From contig CACZSN010000002.1 of the NCBI GenBank assembly GCA_902783835.1, forward strand, positions 1 to 43,275: DNA of 43,275 nt, given 5' to 3'. A program made the translations under genes and the position numbers. The stretch's first letter is position 1; the number at the start of each line of letters is the position of its first letter. This document shows, piece after piece, positions 1 to 8,202 of this stretch. Origin of the DNA: an uncultured bacterium. Lineage in GTDB: Bacteria > Cyanobacteriota > Vampirovibrionia > Gastranaerophilales > Gastranaerophilaceae. The notes below the pieces were generated by a model, which saw only the letters and a list, made by a program, of their open reading frames with translations, made no database searches and had not been told where the DNA came from.

Positions 1-1135
1 TGTAGTAAGCATCATAATAACCCGAACTCAATGCGTATGTGCCGAGCATAATACGACGTTTAACTTCTTCGCCGAAGCCTTCTGCTCTTGTTTTGTTATA
101 CATTTCAATTAATGTATCTGCTTTTTCTGTTCTGTAACCGTATCTTACACCGTCGAAACGAGCGAGGTTTGAGCTTGCTTCAGCAGTTGCAACGATATAA
201 TAAACACCGATTGAATATTTAATTAAAGGAAGCGAAATCATTGAAATTTCGACGCCCAATTCTTTATACATTGAAATTGATGCATCAAGAGCTTTTTTGA
301 CATCAGGAGTTAAACCTTCGTCATACAATTCTTTAATAACACCGATTTTAAGTCCTTTAATATCTTTATTCAAAGAACTTATCATATCGGGAACAGCATA
401 GTTCAAAGAAGTTGAATCGTGTTCATCATAGCCTGAAATTGTTTCGGCAAGCATAGCACAATCTTCTACATTTCTGGCGAAAGGACCGATTTGATCCAAT
501 GATGAACCAAATGCAATAAGACCGTATCTTGAAACACGTCCGTACGTCGGTTTCATACCTACAATACCGCAGAAAGAAGCCGGAAGACGTATGCTTCCGC
601 CGGTATCAGAACCAAGTGCTAAAGTTGCGTGATATGATGATACTGCAGCTGCAGAACCGCCTGAACTTCCTCCGGGAACTTTATTCAAATCCCAAGGGTT
701 GTGAACTTTTCTGAATGCGGAATTTTCATTACTTGAACCCATCGCAAATTCATCAAGGTTTGTTTTTCCCACAACAGGAATTAAATTTTCCTTGAGTTTT
801 TTGGAAACAGTTGCATCATACGGAGAGACAAAGTTTTCCAAAATTTTGCTTGATGCCGTGGTTTTTGAACCTTTCAAGTTGATATTATCTTTCAAAGCAA
901 GCGGAATACCAGCCAATTTCGGCAAATCTTCACCTTTTGCAATTTTTTCGTCAACAGCTTTTGCAGTTTCATAAGCTTGTTCTTTTGTAAGTGAATTAAA
1001 ATCACCGATTTTGGAATCTTCACTTTCAATATGGTTATACAAGGCATCCAAAATTTCAGTTGCCTTAACTTCTTTATTCAAGAGTGCTTTTCTTTGTTCT
1101 GAAGCACTTTGTTTAATCAATTCTTCGGTTGTCAA
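1..1135 (-). CDS. gatA: Asp-tRNA(Asn)/Glu-tRNA(Gln) amidotransferase subunit A (partial, 3' end outside window)
   Basis: GatA is the amidase subunit of the GatCAB complex, which converts mischarged Glu-tRNA(Gln) or Asp-tRNA(Asn) to the amide form. The minus-strand translation shows the amidase-signature core: the ALKDN segment with the catalytic Lys, PVVGKTNLDEFAMGSS, VPGGSSGGSAAAV with the cis-Ser/Ser pair, and DTGGSIRLPASFCG. About 378 residues are present and the C-terminal ~100 lie beyond base 1. The start is taken as TTG at 1135: a TGAGGA ribosome binding site lies 7 nt upstream, an in-frame TGA lies just before it, and no ATG is available between them. A TACAAT box at 1167-1172 (minus) may be its -10. 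Antisense ORFs inside this stretch are shadows. Confidence 0.95.
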   Translation of the reverse strand, partial: MTTEELIKQSASEQRKALLNKEVKATEILDALYNHIESEDSKIGDFNSLTKEQAYETAKAVDEKIAKGEDLPKLAGIPLALKDNINLKGSKTTASSKILENFVSPYDATVSKKLKENLIPVVGKTNLDEFAMGSSNENSAFRKVHNPWDLNKVPGGSSGGSAAAVSSYHATLALGSDTGGSIRLPASFCGIVGMKPTYGRVSRYGLIAFGSSLDQIGPFARNVEDCAMLAETISGYDEHDSTSLNYAVPDMISSLNKDIKGLKIGVIKELYDEGLTPDVKKALDASISMYKELGVEISMISLPLIKYSIGVYYIVATAEASSNLARFDGVRYGYRTEKADTLIEMYNKTRAEGFGEEVKRRIMLGTYALSSGYYDAYY

Positions 1136-1235
1136 TTTTTTATCCTCAAAATATTTTCACGACTTGATTGTACCGCAAAAAAGAAACTTTTAAAAGAAAA
1201 GACATGCTTAATTTGTTAAAATATTATTAATTTTT

Positions 1236-1263
1236 TTGAAAATATGTATCCTTGAAGGATAAT
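1236..1263 (+). promoter_or_regulatory. possible sigma70 promoter for the BI-1/YccA gene
   Basis: TTGAAA (1236-1241) and GATAAT (1258-1263) are separated by 16 bp, about 45 bp upstream of the start codon. A TATAAT at 1269-1274 lacks a good partner. The region is very AT-rich, so the call is weak. Confidence 0.35.
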
Positions 1264-1309
1264 GTAAATATAATTAATTTACGAAGTTAACAAAGAAAAG
1301 GAGAGTCAA

Positions 1310-2047
1310 ATGAGCAACCCGATTTTAAATTCGGCTTTTGAACAAAGACCATATGAAATTCAATCGGCACCGATGACAATAAACGGTACGTTATCAAAGT
1401 TAGGATTAATGGCTGTTTTAATGGCTGTTGCAGGCGGTGCAACGTGGTATCAATATGCACTCGGATATTTTGATAAAGTCAACGCAATCACAATGATAGG
1501 CTTGATTGTAGGTTTTGTATTAGCGATGATTATTTGTTTTTCAAGGAAAGCGATGCCTGTTCTTGTTCCGATATACGCATTTGCGGAAGGTGCGGCATTG
1601 GCGGGAATTTCTTGCCAATTTGAAGCGATGTTTCCCGGAATTGTCGTAAAGGCAGTTTCCCTAACATTCATGACCCTTTTTGCAATGGTATTTTTATATG
1701 CAACAAGAGTTATTCAAGCTACAGAAAAGTTTAGAGCAACAATAATTACAGCAACATTTGCGGTAATGATTTTTTATTTGATTTCATTCGTTTTATCATT
1801 ATTTCACATTAACATTCCGATGATGACTATCGGAGACGGTTCATTGTTGTCAATCGGTGTATCAATTGCCATCACTTTGCTTGCAGCATTTAACCTCATC
1901 TTGGACTTCGATTTTATCGAACAAGGAACAAGAAATTTCTTCCCGAAAGAATATGAATGGTTCGGTGCATTCGGTCTTATGGTTACTTTGGTTTGGTTAT
2001 ATATGGAAATCTTGAGATTACTCGCAAAATTCAATAACAGAAGATAA
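1310..2047 (+). CDS. Bax inhibitor-1/YccA family integral membrane protein
   Basis: A 245-residue, almost entirely hydrophobic protein with about seven predicted membrane segments. It has a short polar N-terminus carrying the NPILN...F segment typical of the bacterial BI-1 (YccA-like) group, and it ends in charged residues (KFNNRR). The ILDFDFIEQG stretch between the last helices contains the acidic residues that form the pH-sensing pair in characterised BI-1 homologues. The family is linked to calcium leak and membrane-protein quality control, but no specific role can be read here. A strong AAAGGAGAG site precedes the ATG. It is a single gene, closed by the terminator shared with the convergent flavoprotein gene. 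Confidence 0.85.
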   Translation: MSNPILNSAFEQRPYEIQSAPMTINGTLSKLGLMAVLMAVAGGATWYQYALGYFDKVNAITMIGLIVGFVLAMIICFSRKAMPVLVPIYAFAEGAALAGISCQFEAMFPGIVVKAVSLTFMTLFAMVFLYATRVIQATEKFRATIITATFAVMIFYLISFVLSLFHINIPMMTIGDGSLLSIGVSIAITLLAAFNLILDFDFIEQGTRNFFPKEYEWFGAFGLMVTLVWLYMEILRLLAKFNNRR

Positions 2048-2064
2048 TTTTTTAAGATTTATCA

Positions 2065-2096
2065 AAAAAACGGGACTTTATAAGTCTCGTTTTTTT
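2065..2096 (+). terminator. intrinsic terminator after the BI-1/YccA gene
   Basis: A hairpin (CGGGACT / AGTCTCG with one G-U pair and a TTAT-type loop) is followed by seven T. Its end overlaps the stop codon of the convergent gene on the minus strand. Confidence 0.8.
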
Positions 2097-3309
2097 ATGC
2101 GTTTTCTTCTTCGTCAGCAAGAACGCTCATTCCCGCAACTCTTGCCGTGGACCAACAATTTTGCAGATTAAATCCGCCCGTAAAACCGTCAACGTTTATC
2201 ATTTCACCGGCAAAAAACAAGCCTTTGACCAATTTCGACTCCATTGTTTTGGGGTTAATTTCGTTAGTATCAACTCCACCGGCAGTTACAATTCCGGCAC
2301 CGTTTACTTTATCGGTAACATGAATTTTTAAAGAAGTAAGATTTTCCAAAATAATATTACGTTCTTTTTTTGTCATTTGTGCAATTTGTTTCGTCGGGTC
2401 AATTCCGTTTTCAATCAAAATCATATCGAACAAACTTTTCGGACAAAATGCATTAAAGGAATTTCTAATCGAAGTTCTCGGATTGTCCATTTTGTAATTT
2501 TCGACGTAATTTTCAAGATATTGCAAACTTTGTTTTGCAACATTTATTTGCAACTCAAGCGGTTTGTCTTTAGAATAATCGTCATACACACAAATCGAAG
2601 AAATTTTGAAAACTACGGGGCCTGAAATTGAATTTCGAGTAAAAAGCATATCTCCCGCAATATTTAATATCTTTTTTCCTTCAAAAAATACTTTAATCCA
2701 AACATCCTTCAGGGAAAGTCCGGAAAGTTCATAATACTGTTTTTCTGCAATTTCGAGCGGTGCAAGCGTAAATCTTGGCGAAATTATTTTGTGTCCGAAC
2801 TTTCTTGCAAGTTTAAAATTCTTGCCGCCCGATGCAAGAATAATTTTATCAAACTCATAATCACCGTTTTCGGTAGAAAGAATAAATTTTTTGCCGTTGT
2901 CAAAAATGTTATTTACGCGTTCTTTTTTGAATTTAATTCCTAAAATATTGCCCCTTTGGAGCATAATTTCGGCGGTGGTTTTTGCACTGTCAGAAATCGG
3001 AAAAATCCTGTTATCATTCTGAACATAGGACTTTATACCTATTGCTTCAAAATAATCTACAGTATCATTCATTCCAAAACGACTTAAAACGGAAAGTAGA
3101 AACTTCGACCCCCTCGGATAGTAGCTCGCAAAAGTTTTTACATCTGTTTCAAAATAAGAAAAATTACATCTTCCGCCACCTGTCGGGAACAATGTCGTCA
3201 ACGGTTCTTGCCAATCAAATACAACCACGTCCGTGTTATAAAAATCACGAACGGATAATGCCGCAAAAACTCCTGCGGGGCCCGCTCCGACTATTCCGAC
3301 ACTGCTCAT
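2095..3309 (-). CDS. HI0933/YhiN-family NAD(P)/FAD-dependent flavoprotein
   Basis: A 404-residue flavoprotein of the HI0933 (BaiN-like) family. The N-terminal dinucleotide-binding motif GIVGAGPAG (residues 5-13) is followed by the family hallmark TGGGRCNF. The C-terminal segment (GLFFAGEMINVDGFTGG, then FNLQNCWSTARVAG) closes the FAD site. Members are annotated as flavin oxidoreductases with mostly unknown substrates; the bile-acid assignment of BaiN should not be carried over. The gene overlaps folK by one base (TAATG), so the two are translationally coupled, although no metabolic link is obvious. Confidence 0.9.
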   Translation of the reverse strand: MSSVGIVGAGPAGVFAALSVRDFYNTDVVVFDWQEPLTTLFPTGGGRCNFSYFETDVKTFASYYPRGSKFLLSVLSRFGMNDTVDYFEAIGIKSYVQNDNRIFPISDSAKTTAEIMLQRGNILGIKFKKERVNNIFDNGKKFILSTENGDYEFDKIILASGGKNFKLARKFGHKIISPRFTLAPLEIAEKQYYELSGLSLKDVWIKVFFEGKKILNIAGDMLFTRNSISGPVVFKISSICVYDDYSKDKPLELQINVAKQSLQYLENYVENYKMDNPRTSIRNSFNAFCPKSLFDMILIENGIDPTKQIAQMTKKERNIILENLTSLKIHVTDKVNGAGIVTAGGVDTNEINPKTMESKLVKGLFFAGEMINVDGFTGGFNLQNCWSTARVAGMSVLADEEENA

Positions 3310-3818
3310 TAGAGTTCGTCAAACCTTGTGCCGAACAATACAATGTCTTCAGGATTTTCGATAGCTTCATGCAATTCAAGAAGTGACTTCTTGAGTTTCG
3401 GATGAATATAATCAGGAACCAATTCAAGCAAAGGAACCAATGCAAATGCACGTTCATGAAGGTGTTTGTGAGGAATTGTCAACTCATCATCTTCATAAAT
3501 CAAATCATCATAAAGCAAAATATCAATATCGATAGTTCTTGATGACCAGTGAAGTTCCTTACTTCTGTCACGACCTAAATGTTTTTCGGTATCCAAACAT
3601 AATTTAAGGAGTTCTTTCGGTTCCAAACTTGTTTTAACTTCTAAAACCGCATTTAAAAACCAACATTGATCAGGGTTACCCCAAGGTTCTGTTTCATACA
3701 AAGCAGAACTTCTAACAATTGTAACTTTACCTGATTCCACAAGCATTTTTCTTGCAAGTTGAACGTAACCGACTCTGTCTCCGATGTTTGAACCTAAACA
3801 TAAATATGCAATAGCCAT
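3309..3818 (-). CDS. folK: 2-amino-4-hydroxy-6-hydroxymethyldihydropteridine diphosphokinase
   Basis: FolK transfers pyrophosphate from ATP to hydroxymethyl-dihydropterin in folate synthesis. The 169-residue protein starts with the LCLGSNIGDR motif, has the YETEPWG pterin-contact segment, and carries the family signature RTIDIDILLYDD followed by IPHKHLHERAFALVPL. Its length is normal for a monofunctional enzyme. The AAGGAG site is well placed before ATG 3818. No folB or folP is adjacent; the downstream partner is the coupled HI0933 flavoprotein. Confidence 0.97.
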   Translation of the reverse strand: MAIAYLCLGSNIGDRVGYVQLARKMLVESGKVTIVRSSALYETEPWGNPDQCWFLNAVLEVKTSLEPKELLKLCLDTEKHLGRDRSKELHWSSRTIDIDILLYDDLIYEDDELTIPHKHLHERAFALVPLLELVPDYIHPKLKKSLLELHEAIENPEDIVLFGTRFDEL

Positions 3819-3845
3819 ATCATACTCCTTCTGTACATCTATCGT

Positions 3846-3874
3846 ATTATATTAATTATTCTTTTGCAAGTAAA
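3846..3874 (-). promoter_or_regulatory. promoter of folK
   Basis: Read on the minus strand, TTTACT (3869-3874) and a perfect TATAAT (3846-3851) are 17 bp apart. The predicted start of transcription lies about 20 bp upstream of the folK start codon. Confidence 0.6.
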
Positions 3875-3922
3875 TTTTTTAATATATTTTGATTTATGTT
3901 AAAATATAGGCAAGGAAGTTTT

Positions 3923-4897
3923 ATGGCAAATATTACTGTCTACAAATTTGATAAATTCAGCGAAAAATATTCGGGCATTTTTGCGGGAGTATACAACGAT
4001 TTTCGCCAAAATGCATCAAAAGATTATAATTTTGAACTTGAACCGTTAGTTTATGAAGATTTCGTAAAATCAGTAAATGAAGGTTTGATTGAATGTATTA
4101 TTTTGTTTGAACAAGACATCCCGACCGGATTTTTAACCTATACAACAGTTATTTCGTATTCTTTGGAACTCAATATAATCCATGTCATCGGCGATGAAAA
4201 TACAATGCAAAAACGTTGTTTACTTTTGCAAAAATTTCTTGAAGAAAATTCTGAATTATTACCTCAAAAAGTCGTTACTTATGCTGTTTTGGGCAAGCAG
4301 GAGGAAATCGTCCATGAACTTCCGAAATTCGGTTTTTCCGTCATCAATCAATCCGTTATGAAGTTTGATTTCCAAAACGCAGGCTCAACCTTAAGTCAAA
4401 CAGCCTTGCCAAGACTGAAAAACGGGTTCAGGTTGACATCTTGGGATGATAAATATTTTAATGCCGTAACCGAAATTATCCATAATTCCTTCAAGCAAGC
4501 AACCGATGCAAAATTTGACCCGAGATTTCTTTCCGTTTCAGGTTGCCAAGACATAATACTTAAAATTATCGGCGGAATATACGGTGAATTTTTGAAAGAC
4601 GAAACAAAAATTTTATTATACAAAGAAAAACCTGCGGGCATTTGTTTTGCAAACCTCACTAATTCTTCTATTGCTAATGTTCCTTTGGTTGCAGTAAAAG
4701 AAAATCTAAGAGGAAAAGCTCTCGGGATTTATCTGTTAAAAACAGTTGTGACAGAGGTCTGGAACTCTGTTTTGAACGGAAAACGCGTACTCTCGGAAAT
4801 CAATGCAACCTGTGACACAAATTATCTTCCCGCATATAAAATGTATCAAGCGGTAGGTTTTAACGAAGAATATTCATATAAACAAGCTTACAGATAA
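3923..4897 (+). CDS. tandem GNAT-like acetyltransferase, substrate unknown
   Basis: A 324-residue protein that I read as two GNAT-type halves. The first (about 1-145) has a weak acyl-CoA fold and is probably inactive. The second (about 160-324) has an acceptable motif A region: VPLVAVKENLRGKALGIYLL, then NYLPAYKMYQAVGF, the typical C-terminal GNAT strand/helix. The arrangement recalls MshD-like double-GNAT proteins, but nothing identifies the acceptor. An ATG at 3896 is in frame. The ATG at 3923 is preferred because it has AAGGAAG at the right distance and because an extended -10 box (TGTTAAAAT, 3897-3905) overlaps the longer reading frame. Confidence 0.65.
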   Translation: MANITVYKFDKFSEKYSGIFAGVYNDFRQNASKDYNFELEPLVYEDFVKSVNEGLIECIILFEQDIPTGFLTYTTVISYSLELNIIHVIGDENTMQKRCLLLQKFLEENSELLPQKVVTYAVLGKQEEIVHELPKFGFSVINQSVMKFDFQNAGSTLSQTALPRLKNGFRLTSWDDKYFNAVTEIIHNSFKQATDAKFDPRFLSVSGCQDIILKIIGGIYGEFLKDETKILLYKEKPAGICFANLTNSSIANVPLVAVKENLRGKALGIYLLKTVVTEVWNSVLNGKRVLSEINATCDTNYLPAYKMYQAVGFNEEYSYKQAYR

Positions 4898-4920
4898 AAA
4901 AAAGCTCTCTTTCGAGAGCG
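4896..4920 (-). terminator. intrinsic terminator of the TPR gene (minus strand)
   Basis: GCTCTC-tttc-GAGAGC is preceded on the plus strand by eight A, which become a U-run on the minus strand. It lies about 75 bp beyond the stop of the minus-strand TPR gene. On the plus strand it has no T-tract, so it ends the GNAT transcript poorly if at all. Confidence 0.6.
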
Positions 4921-4992
4921 TATTGGAATTTGTTGTTTTTAGTTTGTTTAAATCTTCTTTTTTCTTTAATAGCGGTTTATCCCCCACCGCAT

Positions 4993-5736
4993 TTATACAA
5001 CTTTTAAGAAATTTTCTTTAACCGGTTGCTTTTGATTTATCTCAAAAAGTCTTTGCATAACTGTTTTTGCATTTACTGCATCCGGCATGAGTTTCAGAAA
5101 TTTTTTATAATATCTTTTTGCCATTGAAGTATCGCCGAACTTATCGAAACAAATACCTATTCCGAGATATGCTCTGTGATAATTCTTATCAACTTTTAAA
5201 ATTGAGCGGAAAACATCAATTGCATCTTCAAAACGGTCAAGTTTCATAAGCAAAGTTGCCTTTTGAATGTAAGCCTTTCTGCAATCCGGATTAGTTTCCG
5301 TAATTTTACCGTAAATCATTATAGCCATTTCTTCTTCGCCCATAATTTCATGGCAAACGGCTAATTGAATTTGTGTATCTGTATTTTCGGGGTCAAGTTG
5401 AATTGATTTGATAATATTTCTTGCTGCAAAACAAAAATTTCCTTTTGCCATATAGCAAACACCCAATTCACTGTATAATTCAGCATCAAACGGTGTTATT
5501 TCAGCAGCTTTTTTGAATGACTCAATCGCCTTATCATATTTTTTAAGAGAATAATATGCCTTGCCTAAGCCTTTATAAGCTTGGGGATTAAGTCTTTTCA
5601 ACAAAACAGAATTAAGATAATATTTAACAGCTTCTGTTGCATTGTTTTCCGTAAAAAATGCTTCTGCTGCCGCCATACAATCTTCTGCACTGATGATTTG
5701 TTGATTACTGCCGTTCAAAATATTCTCGCTTTCCAA
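4993..5736 (-). CDS. tetratricopeptide repeat protein
   Basis: A 247-residue protein made almost entirely of about six TPR units from residue ~15 to ~235 (for example AYKGLGKAYYSLKKYDKAIE, then ELYSELGVCYMAKGNF and AYLGIGICFDKFGDTSMA). It has no signal peptide or membrane segment, so it is probably a cytoplasmic scaffold. The longest frame begins with TTG at 5736. An in-frame TAA sits three codons upstream and no clear ribosome binding site is seen. The first ATG is residue 21 (base 5676), inside the first helix, so the start is uncertain. Partners cannot be inferred; it diverges from rplU-rpmA. Confidence 0.8.
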   Translation of the reverse strand: MESENILNGSNQQIISAEDCMAAAEAFFTENNATEAVKYYLNSVLLKRLNPQAYKGLGKAYYSLKKYDKAIESFKKAAEITPFDAELYSELGVCYMAKGNFCFAARNIIKSIQLDPENTDTQIQLAVCHEIMGEEEMAIMIYGKITETNPDCRKAYIQKATLLMKLDRFEDAIDVFRSILKVDKNYHRAYLGIGICFDKFGDTSMAKRYYKKFLKLMPDAVNAKTVMQRLFEINQKQPVKENFLKVV

Positions 5737-5833
5737 TTGACATTATCATTGTAAATTTTGTTTGAAATTTGGGTATCAATCTTAGGGAGTAAAAAATCTA
5801 ATCATTTGGGTCTATATTTTTTATTCATGCTTG

Positions 5834-5862
5834 TTGACAACGAAGTTTGCTAACGATAAAAT
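5834..5862 (+). promoter_or_regulatory. strong sigma70 promoter of rplU-rpmA
   Basis: A consensus TTGACA (5834-5839), a 17-bp spacer and TAAAAT (5857-5862). The predicted start near 5869 leaves a 5' leader of about 94 nt before rplU. Confidence 0.85.
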
Positions 5863-5868
5863 CATCTT

Positions 5869-5962
5869 ATGAAGGGTAAATTATGCCCTCGATGTTAGAT
5901 AGGTACGTCGTTTTAAATCCTTGAAAAAAGGTACGACTGCTTCAATTGAAAGGATACAGAAT
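5869..5962 (+). promoter_or_regulatory. structured 5' leader of rplU (possible L21 leader)
   Basis: The leader can form a small AGGG/CCCT hairpin (about 5875-5892) and a second pairing of GTCGT (about 5909-5913) with ACGAC (about 5933-5937). GGTACG occurs twice. Ribosomal-protein leaders that bind L21 are known in other bacteria, but similarity to them could not be tested here, so autoregulation is an inference. Confidence 0.3.
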
Positions 5963-6298
5963 ATGTACGCAATCGTAGAAACCGGTGGAAAACAGTATCA
6001 AATGGAAGAAGGACGTTACGTTGATATCGAACTTCTCGAAGATGCTCCGGAATCAAAAGTTGTTTTCAAACAAGTTGTTATGCTTGTAAACGGTAAAAAG
6101 TCAAAGGTCGGTCAACCGTACGTTGAAAACGCAAGCGTTGAAGGTGTTGTTGTAAAACACGATAAGACTAAAAAAGTCTTGGTTTACAAACAAAGAGCTA
6201 AAAAAGGCTATCGTAAATTGCAAGGACACAGACAAGGCTTCACAAGAGTTATGATTAACAAAATCAGAACAAAAGCATCAGCTTCATCTGAAGAATAA
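5963..6298 (+). CDS. rplU: 50S ribosomal protein L21
   Basis: Recognised from the opening MYAIVETGGKQYQ and the closing HRQGFTRVMINKI, both nearly invariant in L21. With ATG 5963 it is 111 residues, close to the usual ~103. That ATG has AAAGGATA upstream. A longer frame running back to TTG 5921 would add 14 residues that precede the conserved start, and is rejected. It is followed 32 bp later by rpmA, the usual pair. The short C-terminal tail (ASASSEE) is acidic. Confidence 0.97.
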   Translation: MYAIVETGGKQYQMEEGRYVDIELLEDAPESKVVFKQVVMLVNGKKSKVGQPYVENASVEGVVVKHDKTKKVLVYKQRAKKGYRKLQGHRQGFTRVMINKIRTKASASSEE

Positions 6299-6330
6299 TT
6301 TATAACTCACAACTATAAGGAGAATTAGAA

Positions 6331-6588
6331 ATGGCACATAAAAAAGGTGTTGGTTCGTCCAAGAACGGCCGTGACAGTGAAAGTAAGCGTTTAGGCGTAA
6401 AAAAATACGGTGGAGAACTTGTTAAAGCAGGTAACATCATCGTTCGCCAAAAAGGTACAAAAATTCACCCGGGTAACAACGTAGGTATGGGTTCAGACAA
6501 TACATTGTTTGCAACTATCGACGGTGTGGTGAAATTTGAGCCTCACAGACGTGACAGAAAACAAGTAAGCGTATACGCTCAAGCGTAG
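6331..6588 (+). CDS. rpmA: 50S ribosomal protein L27
   Basis: An 85-residue L27 starting [16 protein letters not shown], with the conserved [19 protein letters not shown] core. The N-terminus, which reaches the peptidyl transferase centre, is the plain form. There is no cleavable extension of the Firmicutes/Prp type, and no prp gene lies between rplU and rpmA. AAGGAG precedes the ATG. It is co-transcribed with rplU. Confidence 0.98.
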   Translation: MAHKKGVGSSKNGRDSESKRLGVKKYGGELVKAGNIIVRQKGTKIHPGNNVGMGSDNTLFATIDGVVKFEPHRRDRKQVSVYAQA

Positions 6589-6613
6589 TTTACATAGTTT
6601 CGTATTGAAAAAG

Positions 6614-6643
6614 CAGGATATTTTCAAAGTATCCTGTTTTTTT
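6614..6643 (+). terminator. intrinsic terminator of rplU-rpmA
   Basis: CAGGATA (6614-6620) pairs with TATCCTG (6630-6636) around a 9-nt loop, followed by a run of T to 6643. Confidence 0.85.
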
Positions 6644-6660
6644 ATGTACAATAATGCAAC

Positions 6661-6688
6661 AAAAAAGTCCGAGAATTATCTCGGACTT
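6661..6688 (-). terminator. intrinsic terminator of the OPA transporter gene (minus strand)
   Basis: A perfect 10-bp stem, AAGTCCGAGA (6665-6674) with TCTCGGACTT (6679-6688), and a 4-nt loop. The A-run at 6661-6666 becomes the U-run on the minus strand. Confidence 0.88.
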
Positions 6689-6708
6689 AAATTTTTGTAT
6701 ATGGCAAT

Positions 6709-8085
6709 TTATAAGCCTTTCCTGTAAACGGGAAGCAATATAATTATGCAAAGTAATGCGGAAATTATCCAGAACCACAACGCGGATTGCCATCCGAAAT
6801 TATCGATAAACCAACCTGTTCCGATACCGGAAATCATAGCTCCGAGGTAACCGAATATTCCGCAAAAACCGGTTGCAGCGGCTGCAACTTTTTTAGACGA
6901 TGATTCAACCGCACAAAGACCTCCGATAAAAATTAACGGACCTGCCGTAAACAGACCAATTCCTGAAAGTGAAACATAGTCAACAATTGTAGACATCAAT
7001 GTATGACCGGAATTATACATTAATGCAAACAAGCATACAATCAAGCCTACACAGAACAGGATATTGACGGGCATTCTTCTTCCGTGGAACATTTTATCAG
7101 ACATAACACCTGCCAAAAGTACACCTGCAATACCAAATAACGGCAAGAAAGTTTGTTTTTGAGTAGCAACTTCGAGCGTATCACCTTTAAAGTCTACTAA
7201 ATATTTGATAATCCAATCTTCCGTACCATATCTGAAAATATAAACAAATATAAACGAAAGCACCAAAGTCCACATAATCGGATTAAAGAAAATATGTTTT
7301 TTCAAAATTTCAAAATATGATAATTTGTCATCTTCATGTTCTATTGCCTGAGCAGCTTTATCGGCACAATCATATTCATCAACCTCGGGCAATCCCATAG
7401 ATTGCGGTTTGTCGTGCATACTTTTTGCAATATATATTGATGACAACAAGCATAAAAACGCAGGAACGATAAATGCAGATTGCCAGCCATAGCGAGGGAT
7501 TAAGTATCCTGCAAGCAAGAATACCAAACATGTTCCCAATTGGTGAGAAGCAGCCCATATTGACCATACAGTACCTCTTGCCTTATTAGACCACCAGAAA
7601 GTAAGAACCTTGGCACATATCGGGAAGCCTGCAGATTGGAACCATCCGTTAACACCCCAAAAGAATGACATTACAAGCAAAAGAACCGATTGACCCATAA
7701 ATTGAGATTCCGCGGGGAAAAGCATCGGACTTAACGCAAATAAGATATTTGAAATCGCCGAAATAACAAGCGACAACACCATAAATCTGTTTGCATCCGC
7801 CTTATCGGCAAGAACTCCGTTTACAAATTTACCGATTGCATATGAAAAATACAAAGCACTTCCCAATATACCGAGTTCGATGTTTGAAAAACCTAAATCC
7901 GAACTCAATACAGGCAAAGCAACCGAGATATTTTTCCTCGTTAAATAAAAAATCGTGTACCCTACAAAACATGAAGCAAATACGTCAATTCTGCCTCTTT
8001 TGTATGCCTTTGCAACTTCTTCTTTACCCATTGTTACAGGTAATTCTTTTGGTGCTGCATAATAATCCATTAATTTTTTAAACAT
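6709..8085 (-). CDS. organophosphate:phosphate antiporter (OPA family, GlpT/UhpT/UhpC-like MFS)
   Basis: A 12-helix major facilitator of 458 residues with a central cytoplasmic loop (about residues 225-260). The segments FYLTRKNISVALPVL and VYIFRYGTEDW match GlpT/UhpT. Both arginines that bind the substrate phosphate in GlpT (Arg45 and Arg269 there) are present as R50 and R285, as is a matching His in AASHQLG. It therefore probably exchanges a phosphate ester (glycerol-3-phosphate or a hexose phosphate) for inorganic phosphate. A sensor role like UhpC is less likely because no uhpAB is nearby. ATG 8085 is chosen over the in-frame TTG at 8094; TTGGAA lies just upstream. It is a single-gene unit. 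Confidence 0.88.
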   Translation of the reverse strand: MFKKLMDYYAAPKELPVTMGKEEVAKAYKRGRIDVFASCFVGYTIFYLTRKNISVALPVLSSDLGFSNIELGILGSALYFSYAIGKFVNGVLADKADANRFMVLSLVISAISNILFALSPMLFPAESQFMGQSVLLLVMSFFWGVNGWFQSAGFPICAKVLTFWWSNKARGTVWSIWAASHQLGTCLVFLLAGYLIPRYGWQSAFIVPAFLCLLSSIYIAKSMHDKPQSMGLPEVDEYDCADKAAQAIEHEDDKLSYFEILKKHIFFNPIMWTLVLSFIFVYIFRYGTEDWIIKYLVDFKGDTLEVATQKQTFLPLFGIAGVLLAGVMSDKMFHGRRMPVNILFCVGLIVCLFALMYNSGHTLMSTIVDYVSLSGIGLFTAGPLIFIGGLCAVESSSKKVAAAATGFCGIFGYLGAMISGIGTGWFIDNFGWQSALWFWIISALLCIIILLPVYRKGL

Positions 8086-8148
8086 AAATTCCAACTCTAA
8101 TTTTTGATATTAAACATTAAAATTATAATACAAAGATAGTTCAATAAC

Positions 8149-8189
8149 AAAAAAGTATCCCGTTTTGAATATTCAAAACGAGATACTTT
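8149..8189 (-). terminator. long-hairpin terminator of the HNH gene (minus strand)
   Basis: Arms 8152-8169 and 8172-8189 form an 18-position stem with one mismatch (8160/8181) and a 2-nt gap, so effectively a larger loop. A six-base U-run follows on the minus strand from 8149-8154. Confidence 0.85.
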
Positions 8190-8202
8190 ATAATTTAAAA
8201 AC

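Noticed and set aside
2982..3386. 134-aa plus-strand ORF across the HI0933 and folK genes
   Set aside because: It spans two well-supported overlapping minus-strand genes and has no recognisable content.
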